Source of the DNA: CAVRUD01 sp963849635
Lineage (GTDB): Bacteria > Chloroflexota > Chloroflexia > Thermomicrobiales > UBA6265
Assembly: GCA_963849635.1 (NCBI GenBank)
Contig: CAWKIA010000045.1
Coordinates: forward strand, 1-64,000
Direction of reading: 5' to 3'
Length of the DNA stretch: 64,000 nucleotides
Of this stretch, positions 36,128 to 43,827 are shown one piece after another. The notes under the pieces are model-generated. The model was not told where the DNA came from, ran no database searches, and saw only the letters and a program-made list of their open reading frames with translations. Made by a program: the position numbers and the translations under genes. Position 1 is the stretch's first letter; the number at the start of each line of letters is the position of its first letter.

Positions 36128-37117
36128 ATGGGACTGGGCTACGCGGCGTCATTTGAGCAATTCCACCCGACGGACCTCCTGGCCTATTCCCAGCAGGCGG
36201 AGGCGGCCGGTTTTGTGGCCGTGATGGCATCCGATCACTTCCACCCGTGGGTCCCCAGCCAGGGACACTCGGCCTTCGTCTGGTCCTGGATGGGCGCCCT
36301 CGGCTACGCCACCAAACTCCGCTTCGGCACTGGAGTTACTCCGCCTGGCTACCGTTACCACCCCGCGGTGATTGCCCAGGCGGCCGCAACACTTGAGGCG
36401 ATGTTTCCAGGGCGGTTCTATCTGGGTCTGGGCGCTGGCGAGGCGCTCAACGAGCACATCACCGGCGATTACTGGCCGGAGGCACCCACGCGGTTGGAGC
36501 GGCTGTGGGAGTCGGTCGAGATCATCAACAAGCTCTTCAACGGCAAAGTGATGAAGCACCAGGGCAAGCACTTCCGTGTGGAGAGCGCCCGGATCTACAC
36601 GCTGCCGCCCTCACCGCCACCGATCTACATCGCCACCTCAGGGCCGATCGGCGCCCAGAACACTGGCCGATACACCGACGGCATCATCACCGTTGGCGCC
36701 GCCGACGAGAAGCTCAAGATGCTGGTCGAGCGGTTCGAACAGGGCGCGAAAGCCGCCGGCAAAGATCCGTCCACGATGCCCCGAATGCTGCAGGTGAAGG
36801 TCTCCTACGACGAGACCGTCGAAGCCGCCACCGACGCCGCCGTCAAGGAATGGCCGAATGGCGGCATGAATTTCCCCAAGGGCGACATTCGCAACCCCGA
36901 GGACTTCGAGGCGATGGCGAAGTTGGTCCGCCCAGAGAACTACAAGAACCGAGTACTGATCACGCCGGACCTCGACGAGCACACCGCATACATCCAGCAC
37001 TTCATCGACCTTGGCTTCGGCGAGGTCTACGTCCACAACGTCGGCCGCAACCAGGAAGCCTTCATCAAGGCTTACGAGTCGGGCGTCGTCCCCAAGCTGC
37101 GCTGGCCATCGTCGTAG
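36128..37117 (+). CDS. F420-dependent LLM oxidoreductase, F420-glucose-6-phosphate dehydrogenase-like (TIGR03557 type)
   Basis: A 329-residue enzyme of the LLM subgroup that includes F420-dependent glucose-6-phosphate and alcohol/hydroxymycolic dehydrogenases. Markers: FEQFHPTDLLAYSQQAEAAG, MASDHFHPWVPSQGHSAFVW, FPGRFYLGLGAGEALNEHIT, IYIATSGPIGAQNTGRYTDG, DLGFGEVYVHNVGRNQEAFI. Start ATG 36128 after AAAGAAAGG; codons before it have no support. Probably the main F420 reductant-generating enzyme of the island (inference), though the phosphate-binding residues for glucose-6-phosphate cannot be confirmed by eye. Confidence 0.87.
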   Translation: MGLGYAASFEQFHPTDLLAYSQQAEAAGFVAVMASDHFHPWVPSQGHSAFVWSWMGALGYATKLRFGTGVTPPGYRYHPAVIAQAAATLEAMFPGRFYLGLGAGEALNEHITGDYWPEAPTRLERLWESVEIINKLFNGKVMKHQGKHFRVESARIYTLPPSPPPIYIATSGPIGAQNTGRYTDGIITVGAADEKLKMLVERFEQGAKAAGKDPSTMPRMLQVKVSYDETVEAATDAAVKEWPNGGMNFPKGDIRNPEDFEAMAKLVRPENYKNRVLITPDLDEHTAYIQHFIDLGFGEVYVHNVGRNQEAFIKAYESGVVPKLRWPSS

Positions 37118-37198
37118 AATCGCAAACCAAGAACCCGGAGTAGACTGCGCTGCGAAGGTCTCCAGGCGCTGTGTTGCTTCGTGCCAGGTGGTCGTCTC

Positions 37199-37611
37199 AA
37201 GTCAACCGAGGAAAACAAGGCCGTCGTCCTCCGCTACTTCGCCGCCCTCGATGAGCAGCGCCTCGAGGCGTCGCTGACCTGCTCGCTCCGGATTACCGGC
37301 TCCGCTTCGACGCTAATCCGGAGATGAGTCGCGAGGGTGCAATCGGCGTCTTCACGGCGTTCTTCGCCGCCTTCCCCGACTTCCGCCACGAAATCAAGGA
37401 TCAGTTTGCGGAGGGAGATCGCGTCGCCACGAGGATCGTCGTCAGTGGCACCCACCAGGCGGAGTTCATGGGCATCCCCGCCACTGGCAAGACGATCGCT
37501 TTCGGCGCCATCAACATCACCCGCGTCGATCACGGCAAGATCGTCGTGCACTGGGTCAACTCGGATGCCCTCGGCATGCTGCAGCAACTCGGCACCATTC
37601 CATCGCCATAG
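37199..37611 (+). CDS. SnoaL-like ester cyclase/NTF2-fold protein (one frameshift, start unclear)
   Basis: A small NTF2-fold protein of about 138 residues. The body is clear: EGAIGVFTAFFAAFPDFRHE, FAEGDRVATRIVVSGTHQAE, FMGIPATGKTIAFGAINITR, VVHWVNSDALGMLQQLG. The N-terminal piece STEENKAVVLRYFAALDEQR lies in another frame; the parts join if a base is restored near 37268, giving ADLLAPDYRLRFDAN. No start codon is in frame at the expected point, perhaps through a further error. SnoaL-like proteins range from polyketide cyclases to uncharacterised hydrolases; function unknown. Confidence 0.7.
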
Positions 37612-37752
37612 CAACCGGGCGCCTAGTCAGCGAAGTTCCGCGAGGTCCGGTTGAAGACTCCGTGACTTTCAAGCACATCGAACTTCCGATCTGTCTCTGC
37701 GTTCTCCTGTCCCGATTTGACGCCCGTGTGATTTGTCACTATCATATTGATA

Positions 37753-37902
37753 GCGAAGCCTTCGGGGTTGGGTGAGGTGGGCGAATGAGGCCCGCCAATT
37801 CCCGACCGGCGGTTACAGCCCGCGAGCGCACCTGAGTTCAGGTGGGCACGAACCGGTGAAATTCCGGTGCCGACGGTAAAGTCCGGATGGGAGAAGGCGC
37901 GC
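37753..37902 (+). ncRNA. FMN riboswitch (RFN element)
   Basis: All the conserved blocks of the RFN element occur in order: P1 5' strand with CCTTCGGGG, GGGTGA, AATTCCCGACCGGCGGTTA, CAGCCCGCGAGC, CCGGTGAAATTCCGGTGCCG, ACGGTAAAGTCCGGATGGGA and GAAGG closing P1. P2 carries an extended hairpin. On binding FMN the element folds and, with the terminator at 37973, should stop transcription. The nearest plus-strand genes downstream are the Dpp-type permeases from 38203; no rib genes are present here. Confidence 0.95.
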
Positions 37903-37972
37903 GGATTGCCAGGGGCCTATCCAGGCTCCGGCGGCTGCCGTGCATTGCCTTTGCCCCAACACAACCCTCGAG

Positions 37973-38000
37973 CCCGGAGCGCATCGCTCGCGGGTTTTTT
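37973..38000 (+). terminator. riboswitch-controlled intrinsic terminator with candidate antiterminator
   Basis: Stem CCCGGAGCG / CGCTCGCGGG (one bulge, loop CAT) followed by six T at 37995-38000. The sequence GCTCCGG at 37925-37931 is complementary to CCGGAGC at 37974-37980, inside the terminator stem. The two pairings are mutually exclusive, the usual layout of an attenuating riboswitch expression platform. Confidence 0.85.
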
Positions 38001-38202
38001 GTTGTCCTTCCGAGCCAGCCGGCACGGCGGGACTCACCGGATGAGTGGGGACGCACCCGCCCTCGTCTAGCGTCACTGTCCGACGCACAAGTCAGCAGCA
38101 CGTGAGACCAGGCGTGGCGCCGATGCGGTGCCGCCCAGCGTGAGCCTTGCCTTGAGCGGATCACGCGGAACCCACCTGTTCGAAAGGAGCGCTTTCCGAC
38201 CA

Positions 38203-39150
38203 ATGCTCCGGTTTTTGGCCTTTCGACTCGTCCATGCCCTAGCGGTCATGCTTGGCGTCGCCAGCCTCGTGTTCGGGCTCATGCACCTCTCCGGCAATCC
38301 CCTCTCCGGGCTCGTGCCGCCGGGAAGTTCGCCCGAACAGCAGGAGGTGCTCCGGCAGCGCTACGGCCTCGACGCCTCGGTCGCCGAGCAATACCTGCGC
38401 TTCCTCGGCCGGGCCGCGACGGGTGACTTCGGCGAATCCTGGGCGGAGCGCCGCCCCGCGTTGAGCGCTGTCATCGACCGGCTACCCGCGACCTTGTCGC
38501 TGGCGGGGATGGCGCTGGCCCTGGCGCTTGTGGTCGGCATCCCGCTTGGCATGGCGGCTGGCGCCCGCCCCGGAGGATTGATTGATCTCCTCGCTACTGG
38601 ATTTGCCCTGCTCGGGCAGGCGATTCCGGGGTTCTGGCTCGGGACACTCCTGATCGTCGCCTTTGCCGTCCATCTTCGCTGGCTGCCGTCCTCAGGCGGG
38701 GATGGCGTCAAGTCTCTCATCCTCCCCGCCGTCACCCTGGCCGCCTACCCCGCCTCGACGATCGCCAGACTGCTCCGTGCCTCGTTGATCGAGACCCTGC
38801 GCCGGGACTTCATCCGCACGGCGGAGGGCAAGGGGCTCTCCCGCGGCACGGTGGTGCGCCGCCATGCATTGAAGAACGCCGCTCTCCCGACCCTGGCCTT
38901 CGTGGGGCTCCAGGCCGGATTCCTGCTTGGTGGCGCGGTCGTGGTCGAAGCCGTCTTCGCTTACCCGGGCGTGGGTCGCCTTGCCATCGAAGCGGCGAAC
39001 GATCGCGATATTCCCCTGGTGCAGGCATTCGTCGTGGTTCTGGCGGGGCTGATCGTCGGCGTGAACCTGGTGGTCGACCTGCTTGCCCGCTGGTTCGATC
39101 CTCGGATCCGCTTCGAGACCCGCTCTGCCGGCGCCTCGGGGCGGGGATAG
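38203..39150 (+). CDS. Dpp/Opp-type ABC transporter permease, DppB-like
   Basis: Inner-membrane permease of the peptide/nickel/opine importer class, 315 residues with six predicted helices. FRLVHALAVMLGVASLVFGL is the typical first helix; GDFGESWAERRPALSAVIDR, LPATLSLAGMALALALVVG, and the EAA loop TAEGKGLSRGTVVRRHALKN, NAALPTLAFVGLQAG, AVFAYPGVGRLAIEAANDRD follow. Start ATG 38203 has AAGGAG 13 bases upstream. It is the first gene after the FMN riboswitch terminator (203 nt leader), so its expression is probably repressed by FMN. Stop is one base before the next gene's GTG. Confidence 0.9.
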   Translation: MLRFLAFRLVHALAVMLGVASLVFGLMHLSGNPLSGLVPPGSSPEQQEVLRQRYGLDASVAEQYLRFLGRAATGDFGESWAERRPALSAVIDRLPATLSLAGMALALALVVGIPLGMAAGARPGGLIDLLATGFALLGQAIPGFWLGTLLIVAFAVHLRWLPSSGGDGVKSLILPAVTLAAYPASTIARLLRASLIETLRRDFIRTAEGKGLSRGTVVRRHALKNAALPTLAFVGLQAGFLLGGAVVVEAVFAYPGVGRLAIEAANDRDIPLVQAFVVVLAGLIVGVNLVVDLLARWFDPRIRFETRSAGASGRG

Positions 39151-40092
39151 GTGAGCGCCATGGCGACCGAGCAATCGCTCCTGGCTGGTGCCGCTGTGCC
39201 GGCCGCAGCCGCAGAGCAGCGCATCAACCGGTCAACGCTGGCGCCATCGGTCAGATCGCGGCGGTGGCGTGTGACGCCGGGCGGCGCGCTCGGTCTTGCG
39301 ACCGTCGTCGTCATCACTGTGTTCGCCATTTTGGGCCCCTGGATCCTCGATCTGACTGGGCTTGATCCCGACAAGCAGAACCTCACCGGGAGGCTGGCGT
39401 CTCCAGTCTGGGCGGACGGGTCGTGGGATCATCTGTTGGGCACCAATGCCCTCGGCGAAGACCTCCTCGCTCGCATCATCGCCGGTGCGCGGGTGTCACT
39501 CCTGATCGGCGTCTCCGCGACCATGCTGGCTGGAACGATCGGCACAATCTTGGGCGCATTTGCCGGGTCAATCGGCGGTTGGCTCGACCGGATCGTCACC
39601 TATCTCACCGATGTCCAGCTCGCGGTGCCGTTCGTGGTGGTTGCGGTGGCCGTAACCGCCGCCCTTGGCCAGAGCCTGCGCAACGTGATCGTCGTGCTGG
39701 TGCTGACCGGGTGGGTCGGGTACGCCCGTATCGTCCGCCTCCAGACGCTCTCCTTGCGCGAGTCCGCCTTCGTGGACGCGGCCAGGGTGAGTGGCGCCGG
39801 GCCGATCCGGATTCTCCTGCGCCATCTCCTCCCGAACCTGACCGGGCCGGTGATCGTCGTCGCCAGCCAGCAGGTAGCTGCCCTCATTCTGTACGAGGCG
39901 GCTCTCTCCTACCTCGGTCTCGGCGTACCGTCCGACACGATCACCTGGGGCGGCATGGTCGCCTCCGGTCGCGATCAACTGCTCACAGATCCGTGGGTCG
40001 CCACGGTTCCGGGCGCCGCGATTGCCTTCTCAGTTCTCGGGTTCAACCTGCTTGGCGATTGGTTGCGCGACGTTTTCGATCCCGCCCGTTAG
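39151..40092 (+). CDS. Dpp/Opp-type ABC transporter permease, DppC-like
   Basis: Partner permease, 313 residues. Family marks: WDHLLGTNALGEDLLARIIA, GARVSLLIGVSATMLAGTIG, the EAA loop ESAFVDAARVSGAGPIRILL, RHLLPNLTGPVIVVASQQVA, EAALSYLGLGVPSDTITWGG, PGAAIAFSVLGFNLLGDWLR. The start GTG 39151 abuts the DppB stop, so translation is coupled. No ATP-binding genes (DppD/DppF) follow, which is unusual: the standard five-gene operon lacks its two ATPases here. Confidence 0.9.
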   Translation: MSAMATEQSLLAGAAVPAAAAEQRINRSTLAPSVRSRRWRVTPGGALGLATVVVITVFAILGPWILDLTGLDPDKQNLTGRLASPVWADGSWDHLLGTNALGEDLLARIIAGARVSLLIGVSATMLAGTIGTILGAFAGSIGGWLDRIVTYLTDVQLAVPFVVVAVAVTAALGQSLRNVIVVLVLTGWVGYARIVRLQTLSLRESAFVDAARVSGAGPIRILLRHLLPNLTGPVIVVASQQVAALILYEAALSYLGLGVPSDTITWGGMVASGRDQLLTDPWVATVPGAAIAFSVLGFNLLGDWLRDVFDPAR

Positions 40093-40143
40093 GGGCGTCT
40101 GTTTGCGGCGGGCATGGGTCCGCGTCAATGAAGGAGCGTGTCA

Positions 40144-41730
40144 ATGACCTCGAACGACTTCGGCCCAACATTACTTTCCCGACGGACGACCAGACGCCGC
40201 TCACTGCTCGGTCTGGGCGCGACGGCAGGTGCAATTGCGGGTCTGTCTGCTCGTGGCACGACTGCGGCTCGGCCCGCGCTCGACCGACTTCTCAGTCGCC
40301 AGGGGACACCATCGGTTGCGCTCGCGGAGCGGCTGACGATTGACCTGGTCGAAGAGCCCGACACGCTCGACCCTGCCCTCTCGTACGACGAGAATGCCTG
40401 GTCGGTCGTTCACTCGGTCTACGACTCACTGGTGCAATACAACCCCGCAGGTGAGATGGAGTTCATCCTTGCCGAGTCGTACGACTTAGTCGATCCCCTG
40501 ACCGTCGAGATCAAGCTGCGCCAGGGTGTAACTTTCCATGACGGCACTCCATTCGATGCAGCGTCGGTCGTCGCCTCGGTCGCCCACATCCAGGATGAGG
40601 AGGTTGCCTCGCAGGCGGCGGGTAACTTCTCGGTGATTCAAGAAGTCCAGACGGTCGATGACTTTACCGTTCGCCTGATCCTGTCGCAGCCTGCTCTCTG
40701 GTTGCCGGCGCAAATCGCGGCCTGGCTCGTGATGATCCCGCCAGCCGCCACCGCCGATCAACTGACGGCCAATCCGATCGGCACCGGTCCGTATCGCTTT
40801 ATCGGCTGGGAGCGGGGCCAGCAGATCACTCTTGAAGCGAATCTGGACTACTTTGCCGGAAGCCCGAAGGGCCAGGCCATCGCGTCCGCCGTCGACTACC
40901 GCTTCGTGCCGGAAGGGGCAACCCGGGTAGCCGATCTGCTCTCGGGGACGGCCGATCTCGTCCGGGCGGTGCCGGTCGATCAGGTCGAGGCGGTCGAGGA
41001 CGGGGATGCGGTCATCAACGCGACACCGATCTCGGCGTCGGCCTGGATTCGGATCCCGACCGATGTCGAGCCGTTCGGGGATCCCAAGGTCCGGCAGGCG
41101 CTCAACCTCGCGGTCGATGTTCAGGCGATCATCGATGCACTGCGGGGTGGATATGGCCGCCCGCTGGCCAACTTCTTTGTCGAGGGCGGGCTGGGATACG
41201 ATCCCAATCTAGCCCCATATTCCCACGATCTGGACCAGGCGAAGGCTCTACTGGCCGAGGCCGGATTTGAGGGTGGGTTCGATACGACGATGGACTATGC
41301 TACGGTCGATCAGCAGGTCATCGCCGAGGCTGTCGCCGGGATGCTGGACGAAGTCGGGATCAAGGTCAAGTTGCAGGCCGTGGACCTCGCCGTCTTCAAT
41401 GGCGGCTGGAGTGACCCCGAGCAGGGCGCCCTCCGACTCGTCACCTGGGGGCCGATGTTCGATCCGTTCAATCTGCTCAACCTGGTCATCTCCAACCAGG
41501 GCTTCCTCTCCCGCCACGACAATCCCAATGTCCAGACCCTGATCGATGCCGCCGCCGTCGAGCCAGATCCCGCAACCCGAGCGGATCTCTACCTCCAACT
41601 CGGTCAGGTCCTGCACGACGAGCCAGCGGCGATCTATCTCTACGATCTCACCGCGATCTACGGGCAGGCCGCGAATCTCCCCGCCTGGACGCCGAGGGCC
41701 GATCAATATGTCATCGCCGCTGTCCGCTAG
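40144..41730 (+). CDS. ABC transporter substrate-binding protein, family 5
   Basis: Extracytoplasmic binding protein of the Dpp/Opp/Nik family, 528 residues. Tat-type signal (RRTTRRRSLLGLGATAGAIA). Family 5 core: LVEEPDTLDPALSYDENAW, AESYDLVDPLTVEIKLRQGV, TFHDGTPFDAASVVASVAHI, ANPIGTGPYRFIGWERGQQI, DPKVRQALNLAVDVQAIIDA. The ATG at 40144 has AAGGAG seven bases upstream; a GTG at 40138 is too close to the site. Ligands in this family range from peptides to nickel and sugars. Under an FMN riboswitch a flavin, lumichrome-like or deazaflavin ligand is a reasonable hypothesis. Confidence 0.9.
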   Translation: MTSNDFGPTLLSRRTTRRRSLLGLGATAGAIAGLSARGTTAARPALDRLLSRQGTPSVALAERLTIDLVEEPDTLDPALSYDENAWSVVHSVYDSLVQYNPAGEMEFILAESYDLVDPLTVEIKLRQGVTFHDGTPFDAASVVASVAHIQDEEVASQAAGNFSVIQEVQTVDDFTVRLILSQPALWLPAQIAAWLVMIPPAATADQLTANPIGTGPYRFIGWERGQQITLEANLDYFAGSPKGQAIASAVDYRFVPEGATRVADLLSGTADLVRAVPVDQVEAVEDGDAVINATPISASAWIRIPTDVEPFGDPKVRQALNLAVDVQAIIDALRGGYGRPLANFFVEGGLGYDPNLAPYSHDLDQAKALLAEAGFEGGFDTTMDYATVDQQVIAEAVAGMLDEVGIKVKLQAVDLAVFNGGWSDPEQGALRLVTWGPMFDPFNLLNLVISNQGFLSRHDNPNVQTLIDAAAVEPDPATRADLYLQLGQVLHDEPAAIYLYDLTAIYGQAANLPAWTPRADQYVIAAVR

Positions 41731-41775
41731 ATCCCGGATTACCTGACAACCGCCTGGACCCTGAAGGAACCGCCA

Positions 41776-42846
41776 TTGACTCGCCGCCCCACGGATGCCG
41801 AACTCGCCTTCCTCGAAGGGCGCCGTGTCTCTCACCTCGCCACCACCAGCGGGACAGGGGATGTCACGCTCCATCCGTTCTGCTTTGCGCTGTTGCCCGG
41901 GCATGACGGCCCGGAGATCGTGACCGTCCTCGACGAGAAGCCGAAATCGGTCGGAGACCGGCAGCTCGGCCGGGTTCGCGACATCCTGGAGCGGCCAGAG
42001 GTCGCGATCGTGGCGGATGAGTATCAGGAGGATTGGACTCGTCTCGGATGGGTTCATCTGCGCGGCTCTGCATCACTGCTGGAGCCGAGCGACCAGGGCC
42101 ATTCGGCCGCGGTGGCGGCTCTGCGGGCCAAATATCATCAGTACGAGCGGATGAGGCTGGAAGACCGGCTCGTCATTCGGATTTCGGTCCATTCTGGTTC
42201 GTCTTGGTCTGGGCTGGGGCCTGAAGGGCCGCTGCCCAGACCCGGCGATCTGGCAACAGTGGTGCGGGGCAGGCGCTCAGTGCGCTCCTTCAGCCCGGCG
42301 CCCGTGCCGCGGGAGGTGATCGAGGAGGCGATCGCGGCGGCGGGCTGGGCGCCGTCGCCGCACGGGCGGCAGCCGTGGCGGTTTGCGGTTGTCGAGTCGC
42401 CCGATCGACGCCTTGCCCTTGCGGATGCGATGGCGGCGACCTGGCGTGAACAGTTGAACCTGGATGCGCAGCCGGCGGAAATCGTCCAACACCGTCTGGA
42501 GCGTTCCCGGGAGCGGCTAATTACCGCCCCGGTGCTGGTGATTCCCTGCCTGTACCTGGCCGAGCTCGATGTCTATCCTGACGCCGCCCGCCAGGCCGCT
42601 GAGACGACAATGGCGATCCAGAGTTTTGGCGCGGCGGTCCAGACCTTCCTGCTGACCATCTATGCCGCTGGGCTCGATAGCGGTTGGATGTGTGCCCCGC
42701 TCTTCTGCCCGGACATCGTCCGCGAGGCGTTGGGTCTGGCGGAGGACCTGACCCCGCACGCGCTCCTGCCCGTTGGTTTTGCGGCGAAGGACCCTGTCCG
42801 GCGGCCGCGAAGACCGCTTGAAGAACTGATCGTCAGCTGGCAGTAG
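41776..42846 (+). CDS. PPOX-class (TIGR03668-type) domain fused to FbiB-like nitroreductase domain
   Basis: A two-domain flavo/deazaflavo-protein of 356 residues. Residues 1-135 are a split-barrel PPOX F420-type domain (GRRVSHLATTSGTGDVTLHP, VTVLDEKPKSVGDRQLGRVR, VAIVADEYQEDWTRLGWVHL). Residues ~150-356 are a nitroreductase fold: VVRGRRSVRSFSPAPVPREV, AGWAPSPHGRQPWRFAVVE, FGAAVQTFLLTIYAAGLDSG, MCAPLFCPDIVREALGL. The second domain resembles the C-terminal half of FbiB, which reduces dehydro-F420-0 with FMNH2 in mycobacteria. Start TTG 41776 follows GAAGGAACCGCC. It is the last gene of the FMN-riboswitch operon (45 bp after the binding-protein stop). The 3' end overlaps the convergent gene at 42833 by 14 bp. 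Confidence 0.85.
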   Translation: MTRRPTDAELAFLEGRRVSHLATTSGTGDVTLHPFCFALLPGHDGPEIVTVLDEKPKSVGDRQLGRVRDILERPEVAIVADEYQEDWTRLGWVHLRGSASLLEPSDQGHSAAVAALRAKYHQYERMRLEDRLVIRISVHSGSSWSGLGPEGPLPRPGDLATVVRGRRSVRSFSPAPVPREVIEEAIAAAGWAPSPHGRQPWRFAVVESPDRRLALADAMAATWREQLNLDAQPAEIVQHRLERSRERLITAPVLVIPCLYLAELDVYPDAARQAAETTMAIQSFGAAVQTFLLTIYAAGLDSGWMCAPLFCPDIVREALGLAEDLTPHALLPVGFAAKDPVRRPRRPLEELIVSWQ

Positions 42847-43639
42847 CCCGTAGGGGGATCGCGATCGTACTGATCACCGCCTCCATGTCCGGAACGGCGT
42901 CTTCAAAGTCGGATGCCTTGGTGATGAGGGTGATCACCAGGACGGACTCGCCTTTGTCGATGGGCCGGCACTCGAAGTATCCGGTGAGATTGGTGTCATC
43001 CATCGTGAACGACACCGCCGTGAAGGAGCCATTGACCGTCTTACCGGCGATCGGGTGGCGGTGAGCGTTCTGCAAGACCTCAAGGTTGCTGATCTCGTCG
43101 TTCTCCCGAAGCAGATCGAGCTCGACATCGAGGCAGGCCACCATGTCGCCGCCGGTGTCATCGATCCGCCCTTCGATATAGAGGCTGGCGATGTCGGTAT
43201 CTAGGACGAGGCGATCGAGCGCGAGGTCGTTCGGAATTTCGCGAATCAGCTCCTCGTCGGCGGCAACGGTCCAGACCTCTTCGTCCCACTCGACGGCGAA
43301 GCCGTAGGTCGGGCTGACGTACTCGTTGCCGTCGATGCCGGACTTGGCGGACTCGCGACGCTGTCGGTCATCGGCGTCGGAGGTGGACGAGGTGGCGAAG
43401 ATGTCCGGAGTGCGTTCGTCGTCGCGGACGGCGGCAGAGTTGGAGGCGTCGTTGCCCGAGGACGTGGGTTCAAATCTCTGGACGATGTCCTCGCCGGTAT
43501 AGGCCTTGCCTTCGACCTGGGCACCGACCTGAGCGGTCGTGAGGATTGTCCCGAGCAGGGTGATCAGGATGGCGAGCGCTCCGAGTGTGCGCAGCTTCGA
43601 ACCCTTTGGATTGAGGGGCATTCGTCTTTGGGCGCCCAT
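42833..43639 (-). CDS. secreted protein with one copy of the G-D-G-N/W-D-E domain; function unknown
   Basis: A 268-residue exported protein. Signal helix LGALAILITLLGTILTTAQ. A low-complexity middle (residues 50-100) leads to one domain of ~165 residues starting GIDGNEYVSPTYGFAVEWDE and ending IDKGESVLVITLITKASDFE. Two Cys (ACLDVELDLL and YFECRPIDKG) occupy the same places as in the copies in the next two minus-strand proteins. The opening ...YxSPTYGFxVEWDxxxW resembles PsbP/DcrB-like single-domain proteins only in outline. Start ATG 43639 has GAGGAG six bases upstream. Confidence 0.75.
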   Translation of the reverse strand: MGAQRRMPLNPKGSKLRTLGALAILITLLGTILTTAQVGAQVEGKAYTGEDIVQRFEPTSSGNDASNSAAVRDDERTPDIFATSSTSDADDRQRRESAKSGIDGNEYVSPTYGFAVEWDEEVWTVAADEELIREIPNDLALDRLVLDTDIASLYIEGRIDDTGGDMVACLDVELDLLRENDEISNLEVLQNAHRHPIAGKTVNGSFTAVSFTMDDTNLTGYFECRPIDKGESVLVITLITKASDFEDAVPDMEAVISTIAIPLRATAS

Positions 43640-43827
43640 GGGAACTCCTCGATCATAGTCATGTCTTTGGCCCGGACTCGCAGCTCCGAATGGCGGAACC
43701 AGTCGTCTGGGCTGTGCGATGTCTCATCGCTACGGGCAGATCATGGTCGTGGGCTCTTCCCGGTTTCTTCCCACCGGGTATCCTGCTGGCTTCACGCGGC
43801 GAATGGGTACTCACCACTGGACTGGGG

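Noticed and set aside
43640..43827. Possible SAM riboswitch before the Cys/Met PLP enzyme
   Set aside because: None of the SAM-I, SAM-II or SAM/SAH core sequences could be found; only a short CCCGG/CCGGG hairpin is present.
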